From the NCBI RefSeq assembly GCF_015500075.1, contig NZ_CP045496.1:868001-932000 (forward strand): a stretch of DNA of 64,000 nucleotides, given 5' to 3'. Origin of the DNA: Mesorhizobium sp. INR15 (GTDB lineage: Bacteria > Pseudomonadota > Alphaproteobacteria > Rhizobiales > Rhizobiaceae). This document shows positions 25,674 to 34,650 of the stretch, one piece after another. The number at the start of each line of letters is the position of its first letter. Within the stretch, counting starts at the first letter, position 1. Position numbers and translations under genes: made by a program. The notes under the pieces were generated by a model. It was not told where the DNA came from. It saw nothing but the letters and a program-made list of their open reading frames with translations, and made no database searches.

Positions 25674-26219
25674 TCAGGAGCCTGCCCCGGTCTCCGGCAG
25701 CATCCGCTTCAGCACATCATCCTTGCGGATGAAATGATGCCACAGCGCCGCCGCGGCATGCAGCCCGGCAAGGATGAGGATAAGATTGGCGCACAGGCTG
25801 TGCAGCTCCCTGATGGACCGTGCCGTGGCGCTGTCGGGAGAAATCGGGGCCGGAATGGTAAACAGACCAAAGAAGCTCAGGGCATCGCCCCTGTACCAGG
25901 TGAGCAGGATGCCAAGGACCGGAATGGTCACCAGCAGCGCGTAGAACAGCAGATGCGTGACCTTGGCCGCCCATCGTTCCACCTCCGGCATTTCTTGCGG
26001 CACTCCGGGCGCCCCCAAAGTGAGGCGCAGGCCGAGGCGGATGGCGACCAGCACGAACAGCAACATGCCAAACGAAATATGGAACCACCAGACGAGTGCA
26101 CGGCCAGGGTCGCCGCGCGGGAAAATGTCCGCCACGTAGGTCAAGCCATAGAGGCCGATGACCAGCAGAAACACCGCCCAGTGAATAGCCTTTTGCGCGC
26201 CTGTATAGGTGGGTTTCAT
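25674..26219 (-). CDS. Cytochrome b561 family protein
   Basis: The 181-residue protein has four transmembrane helices (about 12-32, 47-68, 88-110 and 145-165) with the histidines expected to bind two b hemes (AIHWAVF, WWFHISFGM, LHAAAALWHHF). This matches the bacterial cytochrome b561/CybB group, which moves electrons between the quinone pool and periplasmic partners or oxidises superoxide at the inner membrane. It is a single gene. No obvious partner dehydrogenase is next to it. Confidence 0.9.
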   Translation of the reverse strand: MKPTYTGAQKAIHWAVFLLVIGLYGLTYVADIFPRGDPGRALVWWFHISFGMLLFVLVAIRLGLRLTLGAPGVPQEMPEVERWAAKVTHLLFYALLVTIPVLGILLTWYRGDALSFFGLFTIPAPISPDSATARSIRELHSLCANLILILAGLHAAAALWHHFIRKDDVLKRMLPETGAGS

Positions 26220-26327
26220 TCGAGCCTTCCGGTTTGGAATGCTCCTAACCTAGCCGCGATCATGTCAAAGCTTTGTCTGGACAGTGGTCCTTTTGGCCGC
26301 GTCGAGCCAGGCAGCGATGCGTCGAAC

Positions 26328-26362
26328 AAAGAAAAAGCCCGGACGAACCGGGCTTTTTCTTT
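26328..26362 (-). terminator. Rho-independent terminator after tRNA-Leu
   Basis: A perfect 15-base stem (aaagaaaaagcccgg / ccgggctttttcttt) with a 5-base loop lies 42 bases downstream of the tRNA on the minus strand. Read in that direction it ends in a T-rich run. The A-rich other arm means it could also stop plus-strand transcription. Confidence 0.85.
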
Positions 26363-26403
26363 GGGTTTCTGAACCGGATCGAATGGTTCGAAACGGGAAA
26401 ATA

Positions 26404-26488
26404 TGGTGCCCAGAAGAGGACTCGAACCTCCACTCCTTGCGGAACACGGACCTGAACCGTGCGCGTCTACCAATTCCGCCATCTGGGC
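26404..26488 (-). tRNA. tRNA-Leu (CAG anticodon)
   Basis: Read on the minus strand, the 85 bases begin GCCCAGATGGCGGAATTGG and end with a matching acceptor arm and an encoded CCA. The anticodon arm is CACGG-TTCAGGT-CCGTG, giving anticodon CAG. There is a long variable arm, as expected of a class II leucine tRNA. The T arm GGAGGTTCGAGTCCTC is intact. Confidence 0.95.
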
Positions 26489-26499
26489 TGGTGCGGGCT

Positions 26500-26528
26500 C
26501 ATGTAAGCGGGCAAGCGATGGCTGTCAA
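26500..26528 (-). promoter_or_regulatory. Promoter of tRNA-Leu (housekeeping sigma type)
   Basis: On the minus strand TTGACA (26528-26523) is followed after 17 bases by TACATG (26505-26500), a good -35 and a fair -10, ending 11 bases before the tRNA 5' end. Confidence 0.7.
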
Positions 26529-26540
26529 CGCGCTTTTTTG

Positions 26541-26589
26541 GAGCATGATCCCGAAAGGTGGAAACCGGCTTTCGGAAAAGATCATGCTC
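26541..26589. repeat. Rhizobial palindromic repeat (RIME-like), full copy
   Basis: gagcatgatc and gatcatgctc form the outer arms, with ccgaaaggtgg and ccggctttcgg inside. This is the widespread rhizobial intergenic palindrome (agcatgatcccgaaa... ...ttcggaaaagatcatgct). It lies between gpmA and the tRNA-Leu promoter. Confidence 0.8.
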
Positions 26590-26629
26590 AGGCGAGAGTG
26601 GCGCCAGTGGCTTGCCGGCTTAGGGACCG

Positions 26630-27250
26630 TCAGCCCTCCAGCACTTCCTTGGAAGCCACGGTCGAATCGGCGTTGAGCTGGTAAATCACCGGCACGCCGG
26701 TGCCGAGTTCCAGCTTGACGATCTCCTCGCCCGACTTGCCGTCCAGCGCCATGATCAGCGCGCGCAGCGAATTGCCGTGGGCGGCGACCAGCACGGTGCC
26801 ACCGCGCAGCACATGCGGCTGCAGGTCGTGCAGGTAGTAGGGCCAGACGCGCGCGCCGGTGTCCTTCAGGCTCTCGCCGGCGGGCGGCGGCACGTCGTAG
26901 GAGCGGCGCCAGACATGAACCTGTTCCTCGCCCCACTTCTCACGGGCATCGTCCTTGTTGAGACCGGAGAGGTCGCCGTAGTCGCGTTCGTTCAGCGCCT
27001 GGTCGCGGATGGTTTTCAGATCGCTCTGGCCGACGGCGTCGAGAATGTGCTGGCAGGTTTTCTGTGCCCGGATCAACGCCGAGGTGAAGGCGATGTCGAA
27101 TTTCAGGCCGCGCGCCTTGAGTTTCTGGCCGGCGGCCTTGGCCTCGGCGTGGCCCTGCTCGGTCAGGTCGACGTCACGCCAGCCGGTGAACAGGTTCTTC
27201 AGGTTCCATTCGCTCTGGCCGTGGCGCACGAGCACGAGGGTTCTCGACAT
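26630..27250 (-). CDS. gpmA: 2,3-bisphosphoglycerate-dependent phosphoglycerate mutase
   Basis: This glycolytic enzyme interconverts 3- and 2-phosphoglycerate. The 206 residues fit the short alphaproteobacterial form. The catalytic phospho-histidine motif LVRHGQSEWNLKNLFTGW is near the start, with ALNERDYGDLSGLNK and AAHGNSLRALI carrying the other active-site residues. It is the last gene of a probable glk - ABC transporter - dapB - gpmA run, 36 bases after dapB. Confidence 0.96.
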   Translation of the reverse strand: MSRTLVLVRHGQSEWNLKNLFTGWRDVDLTEQGHAEAKAAGQKLKARGLKFDIAFTSALIRAQKTCQHILDAVGQSDLKTIRDQALNERDYGDLSGLNKDDAREKWGEEQVHVWRRSYDVPPPAGESLKDTGARVWPYYLHDLQPHVLRGGTVLVAAHGNSLRALIMALDGKSGEEIVKLELGTGVPVIYQLNADSTVASKEVLEG

Positions 27251-27286
27251 GTTTGCTCCTTCGGGTTTTAAGGAAATCAGGCCGTC

Positions 27287-28129
27287 TCAGGCGAGCCCAA
27301 GCACGTCCCGCATCGAATACAGTCCCGGCTTTTTCGCGCGCGCCCAAAGTGCTGCCTTGACGGCGCCTCGGGCGAAGATGGCGCGGTCCTCGGCGTGGTG
27401 CGACAAGGTGATGCGTTCGCCGGTACCGGCCAGGATGACGCTGTGATCGCCGACCACCGAGCCGCCGCGCAGCGCGGCGAAACCGATCGAGCCGGTCTTG
27501 CGCACGCCTGTATGACCGTCGCGCGAGCGGACATCGTTGCCGGCGAGCGCGATGCCGCGACCGGCGGCTGCCGCCTCGCCGAGCAGCAGTGCCGTGCCGG
27601 ACGGCGCGTCGACCTTGTGCTTGTGATGCATTTCGAGGATTTCGATGTCGAAATCCTCGGCGTCTAGCGCGCGCGCCGCCTGCTCCACCAGCACCGCCAG
27701 CAGATTGACGCCGAGGCTCATATTGCCTGACTTGACGATGGTCGCATGGCGCGCCGCCGCCGCGATCTTCTCGTTGTCTTGCACCGAACAGCCGGTGGTG
27801 CCGATGACATGGGCGATGCGCGCCTGCGCGGCGTAGCCGGCGAACTCTACGGTCGATGCCGGCGTGGTGAAATCGAGCACGCCGTCGGCCTTGGCGAAAA
27901 CCGGCAGCGGGTCGTCGCCGATCGCAACGTTGATCGCACCGACACCGGCCAGTTCGCCGGCATCCTTGCCGAGATAAGGCGAGCCGGCGCGTTCGACCGC
28001 GCCGACGACGCGGGCACCGGGAATGGTGTGAATGGCGCGGATCAGCGCCTGGCCCATGCGGCCGGCGGCACCCACCACGACAAGGCCCATATCAACGGCG
28101 CCCATGTCTCCGGCCGGCTTCTCGCTCAT
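27287..28129 (-). CDS. dapB: 4-hydroxy-tetrahydrodipicolinate reductase
   Basis: The enzyme reduces the dihydrodipicolinate precursor with NAD(P)H in lysine and diaminopimelate synthesis. The 280 residues start with the Rossmann motif VVVGAAGRMGQALIRAI. They include the catalytic EMHHKHKVDAPSGTA stretch and VIGTTG. The start overlaps the stop of the upstream ABC transporter gene by 4 bases, so the two are coupled, and gpmA follows closely. Confidence 0.97.
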   Translation of the reverse strand: MSEKPAGDMGAVDMGLVVVGAAGRMGQALIRAIHTIPGARVVGAVERAGSPYLGKDAGELAGVGAINVAIGDDPLPVFAKADGVLDFTTPASTVEFAGYAAQARIAHVIGTTGCSVQDNEKIAAAARHATIVKSGNMSLGVNLLAVLVEQAARALDAEDFDIEILEMHHKHKVDAPSGTALLLGEAAAAGRGIALAGNDVRSRDGHTGVRKTGSIGFAALRGGSVVGDHSVILAGTGERITLSHHAEDRAIFARGAVKAALWARAKKPGLYSMRDVLGLA

Positions 28130-30051
28130 GTGTTTTCCCCGACGACGATGTCCGCGCCACTGTCTTGCGGCGAAGTCTGGCGCGGCGCGGCGTCGTCGAC
28201 AAGCCCCAGGCCCTTGACGCCCTGCACGCGGTGGAAGCGGGCATAGACGCTGTGCGGGTCGGCCATCAGCGAGGCGTGGGTGCCCTCTTCGACCAACCGG
28301 CCCTGTTCCATGACGACGATGTGGTCGGCATTGACCACGGTCGACAGCCGGTGCGCGATGACGATGGTCGTGCGCCCTTGCATGACATGGGTCAACGCCT
28401 CCTGCACGCGCGCTTCCGCCTCGTTGTCGAGCGCCGAGGTCGCTTCATCGAGCAACAGGATGGGCGCCTGACGGACAATGGCGCGGGCGATCGACACGCG
28501 CTGGCGCTGGCCGCCGGACAGCGTCGCGCCGTTTTCGCCCACCGCCGTGTCGTAGCCCTGCGGTTGCTGGCGGATGAAGCGGTCGGCCTCGGCTTGCCGT
28601 GCGGCCTGCTCGATCTCGGCATCGGTAGCGCTTGGCCGGCCATAGCGGATGTTGTCGCGGATGCTGCCTTCGAACAGATAGGGCTGCTGCGAGACGTAGG
28701 CGATGGAATTGCGTAGCGACTGCTTGGTGAGTTTCGAAATGTCCTGGCCGTCGATCTCGATGCTGCCGGCCTCGAGATCGTAGAAGCGCTGCAGCAGCGC
28801 CACTAGCGTCGTCTTGCCGGCGCCCGACGCGCCGACGATGGCGGTCATCTTGCCGGCGGCGGCGGTGAAGCTCAGATCCTGCAGGACCGGCGCTTCCTCG
28901 ACATAACGGAACGAGACGTTGTTGAAGCGCACTTCGCCGCTGGTGAAATTCGCTTTCGCCGCGCCCGCCGCATCGCTTTGCTGCGGCTCGAGATCGAGCA
29001 GTTCGTAGATCATGCGGGCGTTGACCAAGGCGCGTTCCATGCCGACCTGCATGCGCGCCAGCCGCCTGGCGGGGTCGTAGGCCAGGGTCAGCGCGGTGAT
29101 GAAGGAAAACACCGCGCCAGGCGGCTCGCCAAGCACGGTTGCCCTGTAGCCGGAATAGGCGATGACGCCGGCGAAGGCGAAACCGCCCAGAAGCTCGGTG
29201 ACGGGCGTCAGCCTTTCCGAAACCTTGGCGATCTTGTTGGCCCGCTGCTGCGCATCGTCGGCCAGCTTGCTGACGCGTCGCGACAGCTCGTCCTCCATGG
29301 TGAAGGCCTTGACGACAGTGATGCCTTGCGTGGCTTCCTGCATGGCGCCGATCAGCCGCGAGTTGATCTGCACCGATTCCCGCGTGATGCGCCGCACCCG
29401 GCGCATCAGATAGCTGACCGTGTAGATCAGCGGCGGTCCGATAAGCAGCGCCATGGCCGACAGCAACGGGTCCTGCCAGAGCATGACGCCGAGCAGAGCG
29501 ATCAGCGACACGGCGTCGCGCGCGATCGATGTCAGCGTCATCGACAGAAGATCGCGGATGCCGTTGACGTTCTCGTTGACCTGCGCGGCCAGCCGGCCTG
29601 AACGCGTGTCGTTGAAGAAGCCGACGCCGAGTTTCATCAAGTGATCGAAGATGCGCCTCTGGTAGCGTGCGACCAGATTGTTGCCGATCTTGGCCAGGGT
29701 CACCGCCTGGCCATACCCGGCAAGGCCCCGCAGGATGAATGCACCGAGGATCGCAGCACAGATCCACGGGATCAGGTCGCCGCGCCGTTCATAGAATATC
29801 TCGTTGACGACATCCTTCATGATCCATGCGGTGAAGGCGGTCGTTCCCGCCACAACCGCCAGACAGAGGATCGCGAAGACGTAGGATGCGCGGTATTCGC
29901 GGCTGTTCTCGGTGACGATGCGGCGCACCACCGCCACGATCTCACCCGCCCGGGGCTTCTGCTGGTTTGAAGTCTGAAGGGTCAAATCGGGAGCGCTTCG
30001 TGGTTTCCGCTTCGTCAGGCAGGCTGAATCTGGCCTCCCTCTTAGCGCCAT
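28126..30051 (-). CDS. ABC transporter, fused permease and ATPase (MsbA-like lipid exporter type)
   Basis: The 641-residue half-transporter has six membrane helices within residues about 60-340 and a C-terminal ATPase. Walker A is GASGAGKTTLVALL, the signature is LSGGQRQRVSIARAIV, and Walker B is APILLLDEATSALDNEAEAR. This matches the MsbA/LptA-like exporter group that flips lipids or exports hydrophobic compounds at the inner membrane. The open frame extends upstream to 30189, into glk. The ATG at 30051 was chosen because it leaves the 14-base gap expected inside an operon. The first 20-30 residues are not conserved-looking, so the start could be slightly later. Confidence 0.92.
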   Translation of the reverse strand: MALRGRPDSACLTKRKPRSAPDLTLQTSNQQKPRAGEIVAVVRRIVTENSREYRASYVFAILCLAVVAGTTAFTAWIMKDVVNEIFYERRGDLIPWICAAILGAFILRGLAGYGQAVTLAKIGNNLVARYQRRIFDHLMKLGVGFFNDTRSGRLAAQVNENVNGIRDLLSMTLTSIARDAVSLIALLGVMLWQDPLLSAMALLIGPPLIYTVSYLMRRVRRITRESVQINSRLIGAMQEATQGITVVKAFTMEDELSRRVSKLADDAQQRANKIAKVSERLTPVTELLGGFAFAGVIAYSGYRATVLGEPPGAVFSFITALTLAYDPARRLARMQVGMERALVNARMIYELLDLEPQQSDAAGAAKANFTSGEVRFNNVSFRYVEEAPVLQDLSFTAAAGKMTAIVGASGAGKTTLVALLQRFYDLEAGSIEIDGQDISKLTKQSLRNSIAYVSQQPYLFEGSIRDNIRYGRPSATDAEIEQAARQAEADRFIRQQPQGYDTAVGENGATLSGGQRQRVSIARAIVRQAPILLLDEATSALDNEAEARVQEALTHVMQGRTTIVIAHRLSTVVNADHIVVMEQGRLVEEGTHASLMADPHSVYARFHRVQGVKGLGLVDDAAPRQTSPQDSGADIVVGENT

Positions 30052-30064
30052 GAGACCGGCTTGC

Positions 30065-31105
30065 CTATGCCTTGGGATGACTAACTTCGTCGCGCCAGCG
30101 CCGACCGGCCGTCTGAACGCCGAACAGCGAGGGGTTCCGGGCATAGGCCGCGAGGCCGAGGAGTGCCGCGAGCGGATGGGTGATGACATAGACCGGCATG
30201 GTGCGCATCAGCTCGCTATGCGGCGCCTTGTCCTCGAAGGCGGCGCGGAAATTGCCGGCCTTCAGCGCCGGCACGATTTTCTGCGCGATGCCGCCGGTGA
30301 GAAACACGCCGCCACGGCTCATGAACACCAGCGCAAGGTCGCCGGCGGTGCGGCCAAGGCAAGTAACGAACAGCTCAAGCGCCTCTTGCGCAACCGGATC
30401 GGTCTTTGCCAGGGCCGCAGCGGTGACTTCGGCCGGGGTGGTGAAGGGCGACGGCTTGCCGTCGACCTTGGCCACCGCCCGGTAGACGTTGACCAGGCCG
30501 CGCCCGCACAGGATCTGCTCGCCTGAAATGCGGCCTTCAAGCTTCTCGATATGCGGGAAAACCGCGAAATCGCGCGGCGTGCGCGGGCCGATGTCCATAT
30601 GGCCGCCTTCGCCCGGCACCGGAATCCAGTGGTTCAAGGCATAGACCAGGCCGGCGACGCCGAGACCGGTTCCGGGGCCAAGCACGACCCGCCCGGCATT
30701 GGGCTCCGGCGTGCCGCCGCCGATCTTTTCCATATGCTCTTCGCCAAGCGCGACGACGGCCAGCGCCTGCGCCTCGAAATCATTGAGCACGACGATGTCG
30801 CTCAAGCCCAGGTTGGCGAACATCTGCTTCGGCCTGACGACCCAGGGGCAATTGGTGAGTTCGATCTCGTCGCTGTCGACCGGGCCGGCCACCGCCAGCA
30901 CGGCGGAATTGGGACGGATCGACGAGCGGTCGAGCACCGCCGCCTGGATCGCGTCGTCGATGGTGTTGTAGTTGGCGGTCTGGACGATGGTCGGCTCGCC
31001 GGCCTCGGAATTCGCGTCGAGCACGATCGAGAACCGCGCATTGGTGCCGCCAATGTCGCCGATCAGGATCGGGAACCGCAACAAAGTGTCGTTGTCGCTT
31101 GACAT
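30065..31105 (-). CDS. glk: Glucokinase
   Basis: This cytosolic enzyme phosphorylates glucose with ATP. The 346 residues match the bacterial Glk family: an N-terminal phosphate loop LIGDIGGTNARFSIV, the LNDFEAQALAV stretch with the catalytic Asp, and LGPGTGLGVAGLV with GEGGHMDIGPRT. It is the first gene of a likely operon with the exporter-type ABC protein, dapB and gpmA. Upstream is a long inverted-repeat island rather than an obvious operator. Confidence 0.96.
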   Translation of the reverse strand: MSSDNDTLLRFPILIGDIGGTNARFSIVLDANSEAGEPTIVQTANYNTIDDAIQAAVLDRSSIRPNSAVLAVAGPVDSDEIELTNCPWVVRPKQMFANLGLSDIVVLNDFEAQALAVVALGEEHMEKIGGGTPEPNAGRVVLGPGTGLGVAGLVYALNHWIPVPGEGGHMDIGPRTPRDFAVFPHIEKLEGRISGEQILCGRGLVNVYRAVAKVDGKPSPFTTPAEVTAAALAKTDPVAQEALELFVTCLGRTAGDLALVFMSRGGVFLTGGIAQKIVPALKAGNFRAAFEDKAPHSELMRTMPVYVITHPLAALLGLAAYARNPSLFGVQTAGRRWRDEVSHPKA

Positions 31106-31210
31106 GCTCGTCCCTGTTTTTGGCAGTGTCTTGCTGCTTTTGTCGTTGACTAGCGCATGCCCCCGGAAAGGGGAAGCGTCAGTTCGCCTTTACTATCCAG
31201 TGTTTGTGCT

Positions 31211-31383
31211 GCCCCTCACCTGCCTGCCGGCATCCTCTCCCCGTATAGTGACGGAGAGAGGGGCGCTCTCATCAAGGATTTCGCCAATCACCAGCGTTTG
31301 CTGGAATAGCGCCAAGGCTGCGGCGAACCCCCTTCTCCCCGTCACTATACGGGGAGAAGTGCCCGGCAGGGCGATGAGGGGCA
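31211..31383. repeat. Large intergenic inverted-repeat island
   Basis: A left arm (31211-31266) and right arm (31328-31383) of about 55 bases are near reverse complements. Each carries its own inner palindrome (ctccccgtatagtgacggagag and its mate ctccccgtcactatacgggg) and the outer motif gcccctcacc / gatgaggggc. The design matches the islands at 52.5 and 63.1 kb. The rest of the 31106-31434 gap shows no gene. Confidence 0.75.
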
Positions 31384-31434
31384 GCGCTGACTCCGGCGTT
31401 TAACGCATGTCCAGTTCGGCAGCTGAAATTGGCG

Positions 31435-32517
31435 TCAGTTTCCGGGCCGTGGCCTCGGTACCGGCACGCCGATCTCCGGGGTGGCGGTGAAGGCGTTGAG
31501 CGAGGATGGCAAGGCGTTCGCGCCGCTGGCCGTGGTTGCCGCCGGCGCGGGCTCTGTCTCCAGCGCCGGCGCCACCGCGACCGGCACGCCGCCGCCGTGA
31601 TAGGTGGCGGCTTCGGCCGAAGCCGGGGCTGGCGCTTCGAGGACGGCCCGGCACTCCTTGGGCAGGTTCGCCATCGTCATCACATCGCGAGCCTTCGGCG
31701 CATCCGGGTTCTTGTTGGGACGCCATGGCTCCTCGGTGAACCACCAGGCCAGCGGCTTGCCGCAGCCGTCGTCCGCCGGTGTGGCTTCCTGTCCCTTGCA
31801 GTTGGGCGAGCCCGGCTGGCAGCCGATGCGCATGTGGAAATGATAGTCGTGGCCCCAGAAAGGCCGGATCTTGCGCAGCCAGGTTCGGTCGCCCTTGACG
31901 GTGTCGCAGAGCTTCTTCTTGATGCCTGGGTTGACCAGAATACGCTCGACCTCGGGATAGCTGGCCGCCTGTTTGAGCAGCCGCATGTGCGCCGATGTCC
32001 ACAGCGCGTCCTTTACCAGGTGGGTCTTCTCATCGACCATCAAGGTGGCGCTTATCGATTCACGCTGCGCCATCGACAGCGGGCGGCTGGGCATCGGCGT
32101 CAGCCAGATGTCGGCGTCGAGACCGATCTGGTGCGAGGCATGTCCCGTCAGCATCGGCCCGCCGCGCGGCTGTGCGATATCGCCGATCAACAGGCCCGGC
32201 CAGCCAACAGCGACGGCGTCGCGCGACAGTTTTTCGATCAGCGCGATCATCGCCGGATGACCCCAGCGCCGATTGCGCGAGGGCCGCATCACTTCCCAGG
32301 TCGGGCCGTCCATGGGTATGGCGACGCCGCCGGCAAAACAGCCCTTGGAATAGAAACCGATCGATTGCGCCGATGTCGCCGCCGGCAGTTTCTCGGCGCC
32401 GAACAGGTCCTTGGCCCGTTCCTCGGCCGATGCCGGCTGCACGGCCAGGGCGAGCAGGCCAAGCGCTGCCGCCAGGAGCGGGTTCTTGCCCGGGCGCGAT
32501 CGCGTCAATGACTTCAT
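31435..32517 (-). CDS. mepA: Penicillin-insensitive murein endopeptidase
   Basis: The 360-residue protein has a signal peptide (PLLAAALGLLALAVQPASA) and an M74-family LAS metallopeptidase domain. Zinc ligands are seen in HASHQIGLDADIWL and HDYHFHMRIGC, with the cysteines around CQPGSPNCKG typical of MepA. It cuts D-alanyl-meso-DAP cross-links of peptidoglycan in the periplasm. The C-terminal tail (about 290-360) is rich in Pro and Ala and looks unstructured. The start at 32517 was preferred to an upstream ATG because of its ribosome binding site (GGAGG) and position at the signal peptide. Confidence 0.95.
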   Translation of the reverse strand: MKSLTRSRPGKNPLLAAALGLLALAVQPASAEERAKDLFGAEKLPAATSAQSIGFYSKGCFAGGVAIPMDGPTWEVMRPSRNRRWGHPAMIALIEKLSRDAVAVGWPGLLIGDIAQPRGGPMLTGHASHQIGLDADIWLTPMPSRPLSMAQRESISATLMVDEKTHLVKDALWTSAHMRLLKQAASYPEVERILVNPGIKKKLCDTVKGDRTWLRKIRPFWGHDYHFHMRIGCQPGSPNCKGQEATPADDGCGKPLAWWFTEEPWRPNKNPDAPKARDVMTMANLPKECRAVLEAPAPASAEAATYHGGGVPVAVAPALETEPAPAATTASGANALPSSLNAFTATPEIGVPVPRPRPGN

Positions 32518-32578
32518 GAAACCGCACCCCTCCGCATCCAAGGCCCCGAATCATACCATGCAACGCACGACAGTTCGA

Positions 32579-33487
32579 TCAAGAGCGCTTCATCGGACTG
32601 CGCGGCTCGCCATCGCGCCAGCCGCCGCTTGCCCACATGTGGTCGAAGGCGGCGCGGTAGTCGGAAAAGCGAAAACGATAGCCCGCCGCCTTGATCGCCG
32701 CGTTGCCGACACGCTTGTTCTCGCCATAGAAGGACCGCGCCATGGGCGAAAGTTGGGCGGCGACGAAAGGAATTTCCGCCGGCGGCTCTATGCCCATCAG
32801 CGCGGCGGCGTAGGTGACGACATCCTGCGGCGGCGCCGGCAGATCGTCGGTGACGTTGAAAATGCCGCCCGTATTGCCCCCGATCAGCTGCCAGAGCGCG
32901 CCCGCGATGTCGTCGCAGTGGATGCGGTTGAACACTTGGTCCGGCTTGACCAGCCGCCGCGCGGTGCCGTTTTCCAGATTGACCAGCGTATTGCGGCCCG
33001 GCCCATAGATGCCGGACAGGCGCAGCACCGCCACCGGCCGGCCGATAGAACCCCCCAGGTTCAGCCATTCCTGCTCGGCGGCGACGCGTATCACCGAGCG
33101 TTTTGACACCGGCCGGCATGCGGCGGTCTCATCGACCCATGCACCGCCATGGTCGCCATAGACGCCGACGGTAGAGAGATAGCCGATCCATTCGAGCGCC
33201 GGCATGTGGGCCGTGATCACGTCGCGCGCGGCATTCAGCACCGGATCGCCCGCCTCGTCAGGGGCGATGGAAATCACCAGGTGAGTGGTTTTGCGCAGCG
33301 CGGCGCCGATTTCGGCGCTGAGCGCGCCATCGAAAAGCATTGGCGCGATGTCGGCCTGGCGCAAGGCCTCGAACTTGTCCGGCGAGCGCGTCGTGCCGAC
33401 AATGGCGTTGCCTGGCTGTGCATTGGCGCCGGCAAATGCCTTGCCGGAATAGCCGGCGCCGAAGATGAAGATATGCTTGTCACTCAT
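32579..33487 (-). CDS. NAD(P)-dependent SDR/epimerase-type protein (YeeZ-like)
   Basis: The 302-residue protein starts MSDKHIFIFGAGYSGKAFAG, an atypical Rossmann glycine motif (GAGYSG) shared with YeeZ/YbjT-like extended short-chain dehydrogenases. It keeps YLSTVGVYGDHGGAWVDE and RLSGIYGPGRN, where the tyrosine and lysine positions are not the classical YxxxK, so the reaction is uncertain. Start and stop overlaps show it is translated with queG, whose stop overlaps its ATG by 4 bases. A link to tRNA modification is therefore possible but only by context. Confidence 0.85.
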   Translation of the reverse strand: MSDKHIFIFGAGYSGKAFAGANAQPGNAIVGTTRSPDKFEALRQADIAPMLFDGALSAEIGAALRKTTHLVISIAPDEAGDPVLNAARDVITAHMPALEWIGYLSTVGVYGDHGGAWVDETAACRPVSKRSVIRVAAEQEWLNLGGSIGRPVAVLRLSGIYGPGRNTLVNLENGTARRLVKPDQVFNRIHCDDIAGALWQLIGGNTGGIFNVTDDLPAPPQDVVTYAAALMGIEPPAEIPFVAAQLSPMARSFYGENKRVGNAAIKAAGYRFRFSDYRAAFDHMWASGGWRDGEPRSPMKRS

Positions 33488-34650
33488 GCATGCGCCCCGA
33501 CTGGACCTGGTTTCGGCAGCGCCAGCCGCCATTCATCGCGCACGGCCTCGTCGCGCTCTGTCTTCAGCCCGCCTGCCGCGCTCTCGCTGAATTCGGTGCC
33601 CGGGACAAGCCGTGACAGCGCCCATATCGCAGCACCGCGCACCAAAGGCGAGACGTCCTGAAGCAAGGCACGCACATCAGGGGCAAGCGAGGCTTGTCCA
33701 GAATTGCCGGCGGCAATCAGCACGTTGCGGACGAAACGATCGCGGCCGATGCGCTTGACCGGAGACCCTGAGAACAAAACCCGGAAGGCCGCATCATCGA
33801 GGCGCAACAGTTCAAGCAGGGTCGGCTCGCGCAAATCATCGCGTGCGGCAAGCTTTGCCTCGGACGCCGCCTGGGCGAACTTGTTCCATGGGCACGCGGC
33901 GAGGCAATCGTCGCAGCCATAGATGCGGTTGCCGATCTTTTCGCGGAATTCGTGCGGGATCGGCCCCTTGTTCTCGATGGTGAGATAGGAAATGCAGCGC
34001 CGCGCATCGAGCCGGTAGGGCGCCGGAAACGCATCGGTCGGACAGGCATCGAGGCAGGCGCGGCAGGAGCCGCAATGGTCGGCCTCCCTGGTGTCGGGCA
34101 CAAGTCCGGCGGTGGTGAAGATGGTGCCCAGAAACAGCCAGGAGCCGTGCTCGCGGCTGACCAGGTTGGTGTGCTTGCCTTGCCAGCCGAGACCGGCGGC
34201 TTCGGCGAGCGGCTTTTCCATGACCGGCGCCGTGTCGACGAAGACTTTCACATCGCCGCCGGCGCGCGCCACGATCTTGCCGGCGATCTCCTTCAGCCGG
34301 CCCTTGATCACGTCATGATAGTCGCGGTTCTGGGCATAGACCGAGATGGCGGCGCGGTCGGGCTTGGCCAGTACAGCGCGCGGATCGTGGTCGGGGCCAT
34401 AATTCATCGCCAGCACGATGATTGAACGCACTTGCGGCCATAGCGCCGCCGGCTCGCTTCGGCGCTCGAGCGTCTCGGCGATCCACGCCATCGAGCCATG
34501 AAAACCGTCGGCGACGAACTCGGCCAGCCGGGCTGGTGCCTGCGGGATCGCATCTGGTGTGGTGACGGCGACAGCGCAAAAGCCGGCGCGACGCGCCTCG
34601 CGGTCGATCAGCGCGCGCAGTTTGGCGGCGTCAGAAGTCAAGGTCCGCAT
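33484..34650 (-). CDS. queG: Epoxyqueuosine reductase
   Basis: This enzyme carries out the last step of queuosine synthesis in tRNA, reducing epoxyqueuosine with cobalamin and two 4Fe-4S clusters. Both cluster motifs are present: CGSCRACLDACPTDAF and CDDCLAACPWNKFA. The C-terminal HEAT-like helices (LLQDVSPLVRGAAIWALSRL) are as in QueG. The start MRTLTSDAAKLR at 34650 gives 388 residues. An upstream ATG at 34674 would overlap the previous gene more. It overlaps the GST gene upstream by 20 bases and the SDR gene downstream by 4. Confidence 0.96.
   Translation of the reverse strand: MRTLTSDAAKLRALIDREARRAGFCAVAVTTPDAIPQAPARLAEFVADGFHGSMAWIAETLERRSEPAALWPQVRSIIVLAMNYGPDHDPRAVLAKPDRAAISVYAQNRDYHDVIKGRLKEIAGKIVARAGGDVKVFVDTAPVMEKPLAEAAGLGWQGKHTNLVSREHGSWLFLGTIFTTAGLVPDTREADHCGSCRACLDACPTDAFPAPYRLDARRCISYLTIENKGPIPHEFREKIGNRIYGCDDCLAACPWNKFAQAASEAKLAARDDLREPTLLELLRLDDAAFRVLFSGSPVKRIGRDRFVRNVLIAAGNSGQASLAPDVRALLQDVSPLVRGAAIWALSRLVPGTEFSESAAGGLKTERDEAVRDEWRLALPKPGPVGAHA

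Noticed and set aside
28445..29767. 440-codon minus-strand frame within the ABC gene
   Set aside because: It is a shifted frame of the ABC transporter, whose Walker and signature motifs lie in the main frame.
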